A stretch of 64,000 nucleotides of DNA from Actinoplanes utahensis (GTDB lineage: Bacteria; Actinomycetota; Actinomycetes; Mycobacteriales; Micromonosporaceae): contig NZ_BOMZ01000077.1 of the NCBI RefSeq assembly GCF_016862455.1, positions 1 to 64,000 of the forward strand, in the 5' to 3' direction. A model generated the notes under the pieces. The model worked only from the letters and a program-made list of their open reading frames with translations. It searched no databases and was not told where the DNA came from. The stretch's first letter is position 1. Each line of letters opens with the position of its first letter. The translations under genes and the position numbers were made by a program. Below are positions 56,194 through 64,000 of this stretch, in pieces.

Positions 56194-56298
56194 GCCACCG
56201 ACGGTAGTATCCCCGGACCCGTGCGGGGGAGCGCCCGGCGCCGGATCGGCGACCATTCGGTGATGTGAATGGCGGCCGGCTTCTGCGATCATGCTCGG

Positions 56299-57609
56299 GT
56301 GCATGTCACCCGCCGTATCGTCCTGGCCGCCGGCGCCGCCACGCTCGCCGGCTGCGCCAACCCGACCCAGCCGTCCGCGACGGGGCAACCGCGGGCCTCC
56401 GCCGTGCCCGCCACCAAAGCCGACCTTCCGGGGGCGAAGGCCGCCGTGCGGAGAGGGAAGGCGACCGCCGCGTACACCGAGGCCGTCACCGGCATCCTGC
56501 ACAGCAACCTGAAACCCACCCCGCAGAACCCCGCGCATCCGGGCTATGCCGGGGCGGTCGCGCTGGCCATGGTGGACGGCAGGATCACCATGCACACCGC
56601 GGTCGGGCACGCCCTGCGCTACGCCGCCGGTCCCCGGGAGCTGCCGGCCGCCGAGCGGGTCGCCATGCGGCCCGACTCGATCTTCGACCTGGCCTCGCTG
56701 ACCAAGGTCTACACCGCGATCCTGGCGCTGCGCCTGGTCGACCAGGGCAAGGTCGACCTGGCCGCGCCGGTGCGGCGGTACCTGCCGGAGTTCACCGGCG
56801 CCGGCAAGGACCGGGTGACGGTGGCGATGCTGCTGACGCACACCGGGGCGCTGCCGGTCGGTGTGAAGGTGACCGGCCTGCCCGACGCCGCCGCCCGCCG
56901 CCGGGCGGTGCTCACCGCCCCGCTGGTGCCCGGAGGCGTGCCGGGCGACGCGTTCCGCTACTCCAGCACGGGGCTGATGGTCCTCGGGCAGCTGGTCGAG
57001 AAGCTGACCGGGAAGTCCCTGGACCGGGCGCTGGCCGACGAGGTGCTCACCCCGCTCGGCCTGCGCGACACCGGGTTCCTGCCGCTGACGTGGCTGACCG
57101 CGGCGGCCCGCGCGCAGCGGCTGGTCGCCACCGACGCCCGCAGCTCGCGGGGCCTGCTGCGGGGTGTCGTCCACGACGACGTGTGCAACGTGCTCGGCGG
57201 GGTCGCCGGTCACGCGGGTGTCTTCGCCACCGCGCGGGACGTGGCGGTCATCGGGCAGATGCTGCTCGACGAGGGGATCCACAACGGCCGGCGGATCCTG
57301 TCGGCGGACATCGTGCGGCGGATGCTGGTCAACGCCAACCAGGGCAAGCGGGCGTACGACGCCGACCGCCCCGGCCGCCCCTCCGACCACGGGCTCGGGG
57401 TGACGCTCAACCAGCCGTGGTTCATGGGCCGGCTGGCCGGGCCGGCCACGTTCGGGCACACCGGGTTCACCGGCACGTCGCTGGTCGTCGAGCCGCGCCG
57501 CCGGCTGGTCCTGGTGCTGCTCACCAACCGGGCACACCCGAACTGGAGCTGGGCGAACCCGGATCCGGTGCGCGCCGCCGTCGCGAACGCCCTCGCCGCG
57601 CACCTCTGA
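56299..57609 (+). CDS. serine hydrolase of the beta-lactamase/class C family, lipoprotein
   Basis: A 436-residue exported protein. The N-terminus (RRIVLAAGAATLAGC) carries Arg-Arg and a lipobox, so it may be a lipoprotein. The SxxK nucleophile motif is DLASLTKVYTAI, the YxN-equivalent lies in FRYSSTGLMVLGQL (Tyr-Ser-Ser) and the third motif in FGHTGFTGTSLVV (HTG). These fit class C beta-lactamase-like serine hydrolases: esterases, D-aminopeptidases and peptidoglycan-acting enzymes. True beta-lactam resistance cannot be inferred. It is divergent from the VHL-domain gene. Confidence 0.85.
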   Translation: MHVTRRIVLAAGAATLAGCANPTQPSATGQPRASAVPATKADLPGAKAAVRRGKATAAYTEAVTGILHSNLKPTPQNPAHPGYAGAVALAMVDGRITMHTAVGHALRYAAGPRELPAAERVAMRPDSIFDLASLTKVYTAILALRLVDQGKVDLAAPVRRYLPEFTGAGKDRVTVAMLLTHTGALPVGVKVTGLPDAAARRRAVLTAPLVPGGVPGDAFRYSSTGLMVLGQLVEKLTGKSLDRALADEVLTPLGLRDTGFLPLTWLTAAARAQRLVATDARSSRGLLRGVVHDDVCNVLGGVAGHAGVFATARDVAVIGQMLLDEGIHNGRRILSADIVRRMLVNANQGKRAYDADRPGRPSDHGLGVTLNQPWFMGRLAGPATFGHTGFTGTSLVVEPRRRLVLVLLTNRAHPNWSWANPDPVRAAVANALAAHL

Positions 57610-57615
57610 CCGCTG

Positions 57616-59126
57616 TCACTCGGCCCGGACGTGGTCGATGTCGACGGCGCCCGGGTTGATGTAGATCCACAGGACGCGGACGTCGGCCAGCGCCGTGCTG
57701 TCGCAGGACATCGCGGACAGCAGGTCGATGGTCGCCGTGGTGGTGGTGTCCTGGTCGACCCAGGTGAAGTCGGACTGGCGCCAGGCGAGCCCGTCGCCGG
57801 TCTGCACGGCGATCGCCGCGTTGGTGCCGGCCACCGGGCCGGTCCGCAGGTCGTAGGTCAGGGCGGTACGGGTGGACAGGTCGACCGGCTCGGCGAAGGT
57901 CACCCCGAACCAGCCGCCGTCGGCCGCGTTCACCCGCAGCCCGTGGGCGCCGTGGGTGGCGAAGGCGGTGGTCTGCTCGACGGTGCCGCCGTTGGCCTGC
58001 CAGGACGCGGACGCCCAGCCCTCGGTGCCGGTCTCGAACGAGGCGAGCACCGCGATGCTCGCCGGCCGGATCCTCGTGCGGTAAGCGATGTCGTTCGCCG
58101 CCGGTCGCAGGGTGATCGGCGTGCCGGATGCGGTGACCGCGGTGTCGTGGTCGGCGACCGGCGGCAGCGACCGTTGCCCGGACGCGATCTCCCTGGTGGC
58201 GTTGCTGACGGTCGTGCACACCGGACTCGGGCAGTAGACGGTGAATCCGTCGTAGTCGGGGGAGAGCGTGCCGTCGTCCTGCGACCCGGAGAGGATCCAA
58301 TACAGAAAACCGTTCCCTCCGGTAGGGGTGAACTCGTCCAGCCATCGTTGATAGACCGGATTCCGGGTGTTCTTGTCCTTCCACCCGAACTCACCGAGCA
58401 TCACCGCCTTGCCGAGCCGCGCGGCCTCCCGGTTGTGCCGGGCGATGTATTCGGCGCCCCATTGCGGGGTGCGGTCGCCCCAGCCGTCCGGGTACAGGTG
58501 GTACGACATCACGTCGATGGCGGGCAGTTTCGTCAGCGCGATGGTGTCGACGCCCTCGCCGCAGTCGTCGATCCAGTCCGGCGCGTCCGGCCCGTCACAG
58601 AAGAAGCCCTCGTCGCCGACGCTGACCAGGTGCCGCTCGTCGATCGACTTGATGTGCCGGGACATCTCGTCGGCCCACGCGGTGATGGTCGCGGTGGTGC
58701 AGGACGGACTCTGCGGATAGACGCCCGAGCCCTTGCAGCGCGGTTCGTCGCCGAGTTCCCACGTCATGATGGTGGGATCGTCCCTGTACCGCACCCCGGT
58801 GATCGTGTTGACGCGGTTGAGGACGTGGTCGAGGTAATCCCGGTACCAGCCCTTGATGACGGGATCGGTGTAGAAGTCGTCGTGGTGGGAGCCGCCGCGC
58901 CAGCGTACGTATTGATCGATGCCGCCGAAGTCGGACCAGTTGTTGGTCAGCGGCAGCACCAGTTTCAGGCCGTGCCGTCGCGCCGAGTCGATGACGTGGT
59001 CGAGGCGTTCCAGACCGTTCGGCCCGTCGTTGAAAGCCGGTCTCGTGCCGTCCCAATATTGGAAGTAGACCCCGTCCGGGGCCGGCGCCACCGAATCGCT
59101 GCCGTCCGCATAGAAAGTTGAGGAGT
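57616..59126 (-). pseudogene. GH5-type endo-beta-mannanase, 5'-truncated
   Basis: About 500 codons of a secreted GH5-like mannanase lacking its start. Present are DGVYFQYWDG, GLKLVLPLTNNWSDFGG, the acid/base motif TWELGDEPRC and the nucleophile motif VMLGEFGWKDKN. A C-terminal carbohydrate-binding-type beta domain then runs to the stop (SFETGTEGWASASWQANGG onward). Family members begin with a signal peptide and about 70 more residues (the RTWGF strand), which are absent. The homologous sequence stops at an A+T-rich junction (59111-59136) where the ThuA-like gene ends. No start codon or export signal lies upstream in frame, so the gene is probably dead. Confidence 0.7.
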
Positions 59127-59777
59127 TTAAGTTAATGCGCCCGCGGCCCAGCGGATGCCGTTCGCCACATGGGTGCGAAACCGGCCGTCGGACCAGGCCG
59201 CCGCGCTGTGACCCAGCGCGGTGTACCAACTGCGGCCCGCGCCGACCGAGCGGCACCAGGCTTGCGGATGCGGATCCGGCATGGCGTACCCGGCCGGGCG
59301 GTAGGTGCTCTCGTCGACGTCGAGCAGCAGCGTCGAGCCGGGGCGGACGTCGGAGAAGGCGTACCACTCGTCGGCGAACACCCAGGACGACGGCAGGTGC
59401 GCGGTCGACGGGTGGCCGTCGTCGACGCGTACCGTCGCCTTCTGCACGCCCTCTGGATGGCCGGCGAACCGGGCGCCGAGCAGGTCCGCGTACCAGTCCC
59501 AGGACGACTCCGTGGCGGCCGCCGAGTGCACCCCTGTGAAACCGCCGCCGCCCTCGACGAACGACCGCAGCGCGTCACGGCCCCGCGCGTCGAGAACGTC
59601 ACCGGTGGTGGAGACGAACGCCACGACGTCGTACCGGCCGCAGGCCGCGACATCGGCCGGATCCTCCGACACGGTCACCCGCGGCAGTTCACCGCCATCG
59701 AGCGCGGCGACCGCATCCGGGATCGAGTCGTGCCGGTAACCGGTGGTGCGGGTGAAGACGAGCACGCGAGGTGGCAT
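59127..59777 (-). CDS. ThuA-like domain protein
   Basis: A 216-residue protein of the ThuA (trehalose-utilisation, glutamine-amidotransferase-like) family. It begins PRVLVFTRTTGYRHDSIPDA, has FVEGGGGFTGVHSAAATE in the middle and the typical SWYTALGHSAAAWSDGRF near the C-terminus. Such domains often accompany sugar-metabolism or secreted carbohydrate genes; enzymatic function is not settled. It lacks a signal peptide. GGAAGGAA precedes the ATG. Its stop lies in the junction with the truncated GH5 gene, but its C-terminus appears near complete. Confidence 0.8.
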   Translation of the reverse strand: MPPRVLVFTRTTGYRHDSIPDAVAALDGGELPRVTVSEDPADVAACGRYDVVAFVSTTGDVLDARGRDALRSFVEGGGGFTGVHSAAATESSWDWYADLLGARFAGHPEGVQKATVRVDDGHPSTAHLPSSWVFADEWYAFSDVRPGSTLLLDVDESTYRPAGYAMPDPHPQAWCRSVGAGRSWYTALGHSAAAWSDGRFRTHVANGIRWAAGALT

Positions 59778-59885
59778 CGGATTCCTTCCGTGGCAGCGAG
59801 GCTCATCCATCATCCAATGACTCTCGGCGGCCTCCGCAGGCAGCTGGATGTAATCACTTGAAGGCTTCTCGGTCCTTACGGCAGG

Positions 59886-61103
59886 ATGGCGGGCATGAGA
59901 CTGGGCGGGCTGATTCCCGCTACCGGGCCGCAGCGTCTGCTCGCCGCGGCGAATCTGGTGTTCACCCTCGGCAGCGGGCTCTATCTGACCGCCGGTGTCC
60001 TCTACTTCACCGAGGCGGTCCGGCTGCCCGCCGGCCAGGTGGGGATCGGGCTCGGCATCGCCGGCACGTTCGCCCTGGCCCAGGGCATCGCGGCCGGGCA
60101 CCTCGCCGACCGGATCGGAGCGCGCGGTGTCTACGTCGTCACCCTGCTCGTCCAGGCCGTGGCCACCGCGGCGTTCGTGGCGGTCGACTCGTTCTGGCCG
60201 TTCGTGGCGGCGGTCAGCGTGGCGACGGCGGCGAAGACCGCGGGCATGGCGGCCCGCAGCCCGCTGATCCGGCGGCACGGCGGCGACCGTCCCCAGCAGT
60301 TCCGGGCCTACCTGCGGGCGGTCACCAACGCGGGCGTCTCGGTCGGCGCGGCGTTCGCCGGATGGGCCGTCCAGGTCGGCACCACCTCCGCCTACCAGGC
60401 GATGGTCGCCGGCATCGCGGTGACGACCGCGGCGTCGGCGGTGTTCGTGCTGTTCCTGCCGCCCGGGTGGCCGTCCCCGGCGGTGACCGGTCCGCGCCGG
60501 CCCGCACTGCGGGACCGGCGCTACCTGCTGATCACCGCCATCGACGGGGTGATGGCGCTGCAGTTCAAGGTGCTCACCGTGGCGATCCCGCTGTGGGTGG
60601 TCAGCGCGACCACGGCCCCACACTGGTCCATCTCCGCGACGATGATCACCGCGACCGTCATCGTCGTGCTGTTCCAGGTGCGGGCCAGCCGCGGCATCGA
60701 CTCGCCGGCCGCCGGGGCGGCCGCCTACCGCCGGGCCGGTGCCGCGTTCCTCGTCTCCTGCGCGCTGATCCCACTGAGCGGATCACTGCCCGGCTGGGCC
60801 GCCGCCCTGGTGCTGATCGGCGCGGCGGTGGTGCACACGGTCGGCGAGATGTGGCACGCGGCCGGCGGTTTCGAGGTGTCGTTCGCGCTGGCCCCGGCCG
60901 AGGCCACCGGTCAGTACCTGGGCGTCTTCGGCCTGGGCGCGGGACTCGCCGAAGCCGCCGGGCCCGGTCTGCTGATCGCCCTCTGCATCACCTGGGGCTT
61001 CCCCGGCTGGTACGTGCTGGGCGCCCTGTTCGCACTCACCGGCCTGTTGATGCCCGCTGCCGTCCGGCCCCACCGGCAGGCCGTGCACCCGGCCGGGACC
61101 TGA
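59886..61103 (+). CDS. MFS transporter
   Basis: A 405-residue membrane protein with about 12 hydrophobic helices and a conserved loop-2 motif variant (GHLADRIGARGVYVV). The second half includes HWSISATMITATVIVVLFQV and EVSFALAPAEATGQYLGVFG. It resembles the broad MFS_1 group of drug or metabolite exporters; substrate unknown. ATG 59895 is an alternative start. A palindromic repeat begins 11 bases after the stop and may act as its terminator. Confidence 0.83.
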   Translation: MAGMRLGGLIPATGPQRLLAAANLVFTLGSGLYLTAGVLYFTEAVRLPAGQVGIGLGIAGTFALAQGIAAGHLADRIGARGVYVVTLLVQAVATAAFVAVDSFWPFVAAVSVATAAKTAGMAARSPLIRRHGGDRPQQFRAYLRAVTNAGVSVGAAFAGWAVQVGTTSAYQAMVAGIAVTTAASAVFVLFLPPGWPSPAVTGPRRPALRDRRYLLITAIDGVMALQFKVLTVAIPLWVVSATTAPHWSISATMITATVIVVLFQVRASRGIDSPAAGAAAYRRAGAAFLVSCALIPLSGSLPGWAAALVLIGAAVVHTVGEMWHAAGGFEVSFALAPAEATGQYLGVFGLGAGLAEAAGPGLLIALCITWGFPGWYVLGALFALTGLLMPAAVRPHRQAVHPAGT

Positions 61104-61113
61104 GACCTCACCC

Positions 61114-61174
61114 GGCCGGCTGATTGTCGGTGCTGCCTCAGCTGCGCTGGGACAGCACTGACAATCAGCCGGCC
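61114..61174. repeat. dispersed palindromic repeat, copy C
   Basis: Arms GGCCGGCTGATTGTCGGTGC (then TGCCTCAGC) and the complement of GGCCGGCTGATTGTCAGTGC (then TGTCCCAGC) pair with three mismatches, some compatible with G-U pairing. The core CCGGCTG-TTGTC-GTGCTG is shared with copy A at 13264. It directly follows an MFS gene and borders a region of broken genes. Confidence 0.8.
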
Positions 61175-61193
61175 AATTCGTCTCCATCCTGTC

Positions 61194-61240
61194 GATCTTG
61201 GGAGGTTGCGCCCGCCGGGCCGCCACAAGCTCCCAAGATC
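61194..61240. repeat. inverted repeat hairpin
   Basis: GATCTTGGGAG (61194-61204) and CTCCCAAGATC (61230-61240) are perfect 11-bp arms; pairing extends four more bases with one mismatch. It is unrelated to the palindromic family just upstream and lies between that repeat and the MoxR fragment. Confidence 0.65.
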
Positions 61241-61274
61241 CCGGCCGAGCGGGCGAGAGGAAACCTCGTCCGCC

Positions 61275-61361
<87 letters not shown>

Positions 61362-61367
61362 TCGCCG

Positions 61368-62159
61368 ATGACCGTCTCCTATGCCTACTCCCAGCCGGAC
61401 CGGGTCTCGGTCGAGGCCGCGGCGAAAGTACGTGAGGCCGCCGAGCGCCTCGGCTACCCCGGCCCGCATCCGGGCGCCCGCTCCCTGCGCCACGGACGGG
61501 CCGGCTCACTCGGTGTGGTGCTCGGCGAACGGCTCAGCTACGCCTTCGACGATCCGCAGGCCGCTCGTTTCCTCGCCGGGGTCTCCGACGTCTGCGCGGC
61601 CGAGGGGATGGGGCTCACCCTCGTACCGATCAATGGCTCGCCGACCGACGTGCAACGCGTCGCCCAAGCCGCCGTGGACGGCTTCGCCGTCGGCTTCCGG
61701 GACGCCTGGACCGGCGCGGGGCATCCGGCCGCCGGGCTGCGGCTGGCGGTGTGCCCGACCATCCACATCACCGAGGGTGAACGCTTCAGCCTCGAACTGC
61801 CGCGCGGCGACGACCCGCCGGACGCGATCGCCGCGATGAGCGACGAGCTGGCGCTCGGTGCCCTGCGTGCCGCCGGCGCCCTCGGGCTGCGTGTGCCCGC
61901 GGACCTGGTCGTCACCGGCTGGGACGACAGTGACACCGCCGCGCCGGCCGGCCTGACCACCGTGGCGCAGTCGCTGCGCGACCAGGGCGCCCACTGCGCC
62001 CGGGTGGCCCTCGGCCGGGCCACCGTCACCTCGTCGCGGCACGAGTGGCAGATCGTCCCGCGGACGATCCCAGCTGATCCGGTGCGGGCACGGCGCTTGA
62101 TCGATCGTCTCCAGGGAAAGGGCACAGGGACGGCAACGACGAAATCACCAATCGTGTGA
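61368..62159 (+). pseudogene. LacI-family regulator remnant
   Basis: A 263-codon frame that begins inside the DNA-binding domain (MTVSYAYSQPDRVSVEAAAK): the first helix of the helix-turn-helix is missing. The ligand domain also appears shortened. After AQAAVDGFAVGFRDAW the text jumps to ERFSLELPRGDDPPDAIAAM, skipping about 70-100 residues usual in the family. The end (MSDELALGALRAAGALGLRV, then VTGWDDSDTAAP) is normal. Without a complete HTH it should not bind an operator properly. A normal family member is about 330-340 residues. Confidence 0.65.
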
Positions 62160-62223
62160 AAAGCGGCTAAACGGGGTAATGACCGCAATCAGTCGTGATG
62201 GCATCAACTGGGGGAGGAGCACG

Positions 62224-62946
62224 GTGACGCACACTCCGACTCATGTGCGGCAGCCGCTGGCCGAAGCGCTCGTGGCGCTTGCCGAGACGCCGGACGACGT
62301 ACCCGGGATCGCCGACGACCTGCAGAAAGTCGCCCGCCTGGCAGCCGACCGGATCGCCGCCGTCGACTACGCGGCGATCGTCCGGCGGCCCGACGACGGT
62401 TCCTGCGTCGTCGCGGCGAGCGGCGACCTGGTGCAGGGCGTCGACAGCGTGACCCGGGCCGCTCAGGACAGCATGGGACCGCCGGACGCCTGCCAGTCCG
62501 GCGCGGGCACGATGAGCTGGCCGAATTTCCGCGACACGGCCACCGAACTGGGGCTGGGCGCGACGTCGGTGCCACTGTTCACCGGCAGCGGCACCGCGGT
62601 CGCCAGCCTCGACCTGTACGGGCGTGACCCCGACCGGCTGGCGCCGCTGGCCGCCGGCATCGGCGCCGCCTACGACCCGGACCTGCCGTGGCCCGAGGAG
62701 TGCGACGACACCCGCATGTGCGATGCCGGCTGCGCGGAGCTGATCGCCGGGTTCACCGAGGCGCTGTCGGTGCGCCAGAGCATCCAGCTCGCGGTGGTGC
62801 TGCTCGGCGCGAGCGAGCAGACCGATCCCGCAGAGGCGTACCTGAAACTGCGGGTACGCGCCGCCGCCGAGGGCCTGTCCCTGCTGGCCGCCGCCTCCGC
62901 CGTCATCGCGCCCACCCTGGCCGGCCCGGCGACCGGCCCGGACTGA
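62224..62946 (+). CDS. GAF and ANTAR domain regulator
   Basis: A 240-residue cytoplasmic protein. The N-terminal two-thirds form a GAF-like sensor (LADRIAAVDYAAIVRR, then GLGATSVPLFTGSGTAVASL). The C-terminal 60 residues (VRQSIQLAVVLLGASEQTDP, then AYLKLRVRAAAEGLSLL) match the ANTAR domain, which binds paired RNA hairpins and prevents transcription termination. A very strong GGGGAGGAG lies just before GTG 62224, which decides the start over ATG 62179. The target RNA is unknown. The last codons lie in a 48-bp tandem duplication. Confidence 0.83.
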   Translation: MTHTPTHVRQPLAEALVALAETPDDVPGIADDLQKVARLAADRIAAVDYAAIVRRPDDGSCVVAASGDLVQGVDSVTRAAQDSMGPPDACQSGAGTMSWPNFRDTATELGLGATSVPLFTGSGTAVASLDLYGRDPDRLAPLAAGIGAAYDPDLPWPEECDDTRMCDAGCAELIAGFTEALSVRQSIQLAVVLLGASEQTDPAEAYLKLRVRAAAEGLSLLAAASAVIAPTLAGPATGPD

Positions 62947-63009
62947 AGGCACGTCGCGCTCACCCTGGCGGGCCCGGACGCCGGCCCGGACTGAAGGCGC
63001 GCCGCGCCC
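62914..63009. repeat. 48-bp tandem duplication over a gene 3' end
   Basis: Two adjacent 48-base units (62914-62961 and 62962-63009) share ACCCTGG, GGCCCGG and the block CCGGCCCGGACTGAAGGC with only a few differences. The unit includes the ANTAR gene's stop codon, so the downstream copy carries a second TGA. Confidence 0.7.
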
Positions 63010-63033
63010 GGCTCGGCCGCCGGTGAGCCGGCG

Positions 63034-63612
63034 TCACATCCGGGCCAGCCGGTCCACCAGCAGCTCCACCCGGGGGTCGGTGTCCCCGGGTGGAAGCCGT
63101 CCCGCCCGGGTGAGGGTGGCCAGCCCGTGCAGGGCCGCCCAGAACACCTCGGTGAACAGTCCCGGAGGAACACCTTCCCCGGCGACGTCGCGCAGGGTCT
63201 CCAGCAGGGCCGCAAAGGCGTCCTTGAGCGGTTGTGGCGTGTCCTCGTCCGCGAAGGCCAGTCCACCGTCGAGCTCGAACATCGCGTCGTAGACCGCCGG
63301 ATGGCGGGCGGCATAGTCCAAGTAGGCGTGGGCCAGGGCGGCGACCCGGGCGCGGGGCGTGTCCGGCCCGGCGGTCGCGGCCCGCAGCTCCGCCGCCATC
63401 TCGGCGGCGCCGTCGAGGGCGACCGCGCCGATGATCTCCCGCTTGCCGCGGAAGTGGCTGTAGAGGACGGGCTGGCTGTACTCGATCCGCTCGGCGAGCC
63501 GGCGGGTGGTGACCGCGTCCCAGCCCTGGTGCTCGGCGAGTTCGCGGGCGGTCGCCACGATGAGGCGCTCCCGCTCGGCCCGTTCGCGGCGCCTGCGTTC
63601 CTGTACCGACAT
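63034..63612 (-). CDS. TetR family regulator
   Basis: A 192-residue repressor. The helix-turn-helix reads VTTRRLAERIEYSQPVLYSH followed by FRGKREI. The C-terminal ligand domain (VYDAMFELDGGLAFADEDTP, GLFTEVFWAALHGLATLTRA) resembles the TetR_C_33/WHG-type group. It is divergent from the DUF1772-like gene, with CTAG-containing palindromes between, so it probably represses itself and that gene. Inducer unknown. Confidence 0.87.
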   Translation of the reverse strand: MSVQERRRRERAERERLIVATARELAEHQGWDAVTTRRLAERIEYSQPVLYSHFRGKREIIGAVALDGAAEMAAELRAATAGPDTPRARVAALAHAYLDYAARHPAVYDAMFELDGGLAFADEDTPQPLKDAFAALLETLRDVAGEGVPPGLFTEVFWAALHGLATLTRAGRLPPGDTDPRVELLVDRLARM

Positions 63613-63630
63613 TCCCGAACCTTAGCACTG

Positions 63631-63685
63631 CTAGACAATCGAGCAGCAGTAGGTCTAGCGTTGCCTCACTACCTAGCGACGCTAG
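63631..63685. promoter_or_regulatory. divergent promoter with TetR operators
   Basis: CTAGACAATC (63631) and GTCTAG (63653-63658) form one inverted pair, and CTAGCGACGCTAG (63673-63685) is a perfect palindrome around one base. They lie between divergent tetR and DUF1772-like genes and are probable binding sites for the TetR protein. Confidence 0.65.
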
Positions 63686-63702
63686 ATTCAAGGAGATCCG
63701 CC

Positions 63703-64000
63703 ATGCTCGACGCGCTCCAGGTGTTCACCGTCGTGATCGTCGGGGTGATGGTGGGGGTGGAGTTCTCCGTCGCCTTCGTCCTCAACCCGATCCTCGACGC
63801 GCTTCCCCGCGACAGCGGCCAACTCGGCCGTGCCCACGGCGGCCGGATGCTCGGCGCTCTGATGCCGTTCTGGTACATCGGATCCCTCGTCCTCGTGGCG
63901 ATCTGGGCCGTCGCCGGATGGCGCCACCACGGCAGCGGCCTCACCGTCATCGCCGGCGCACTGCTGCTGCTCAGCGTGATCATGTCGGTCCTGCTGCTCG
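63703..64000 (+). CDS. DUF1772-like membrane protein, partial
   Basis: The first 99 codons of a small membrane protein that continues beyond the window. It starts MLDALQVFTVVIVGVMVGVE and continues FSVAFVLNPILDALP, with a second helix after RMLGALMPFWYIGSLVLV. This pattern fits the DUF1772 (anthrone-oxygenase-like) family. AAGGAG lies 7 bases before the ATG. Divergent from a tetR gene that probably controls it. Confidence 0.7.
   Translation, partial: MLDALQVFTVVIVGVMVGVEFSVAFVLNPILDALPRDSGQLGRAHGGRMLGALMPFWYIGSLVLVAIWAVAGWRHHGSGLTVIAGALLLLSVIMSVLLL

Overview
The window is about 72% G+C, with tightly packed genes, frequent GTG starts, ATGA/GTGA stop-start overlaps and secreted plant-polymer hydrolases. 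This fits a filamentous actinomycete, most likely a member of the Micromonosporaceae such as Actinoplanes. The genus is inferred from style only. No rRNA, tRNA or CRISPR array was seen.

Layout. 0-2.1 kb: small minus-strand genes (zinc-finger protein, lipoprotein, ComJ-like protein). 2.4-3.9 kb: a DJ-1/PfpI gene and a TetR gene, each preceded by the same 15-bp operator in opposite orientation. 3.9-32.3 kb: a nonribosomal peptide cluster built as two divergent operons around a 736-bp control region. The leftward operon encodes a TauD-type oxygenase, a ThDP enzyme, a 2-hydroxyacid dehydrogenase, MbtH, NRPS1 (A-T-C-A-T), a VioC-type oxygenase, a DDAH-type amidinohydrolase, a zinc alcohol dehydrogenase and an MFS exporter. 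The rightward operon encodes a LmbB1-like VOC dioxygenase, a LmbB2-like haem tyrosine hydroxylase, MbtH, NRPS2 (C-A-T-C-A-T), NRPS3 (C-A-T-C-A-T-TE) and a 46-residue secreted peptide. 32.4-45.5 kb: an M11 metalloprotease with repeated C-terminal modules, a truncated EEP nuclease, a second alcohol dehydrogenase with an apparent ATT start, a methyltransferase, a two-subunit ABC exporter, a lipoprotein, a SpoU methyltransferase, another EEP protein, and an ECF sigma factor fused to a membrane segment and an AbfB domain. 45.8-48.7 kb: GH10 xylanase and GH62 arabinofuranosidase. 48.7-64 kb: a secreted alpha/beta hydrolase, transporters, a VHL-beta-domain membrane protein, a serine hydrolase, a ThuA-like protein, a GAF-ANTAR protein and a TetR regulator, with several broken genes (RibD-like, GH5, LacI, MoxR) between them.

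How the genes work together. Six adenylation domains predict a hexapeptide, with NRPS1 first because it has no leading condensation domain. One adenylation domain has a clear Thr code; the others do not match codes I can name. The tailoring genes suggest a beta-hydroxylated arginine-derived residue and a residue made from L-DOPA by extradiol cleavage, as in lincomycin, hormaomycin and pyrrolobenzodiazepine pathways. The later enzymes of that classical route (LmbA, LmbX, LmbY, LmbW) are absent from the window. A ThDP enzyme and reductases are present instead and could process the alpha-keto-acid side chain differently. The terminal thioesterase has Cys in place of the catalytic Ser. Together this points to a nonribosomal peptide I do not recognise.

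A dispersed palindromic repeat occurs three times (13.3, 34.4 and 61.1 kb), each time at a gene 3' end or beside a truncated gene. The sigma factor with an external arabinan-binding-type domain is divergent from the xylan operon and may be its sensor.
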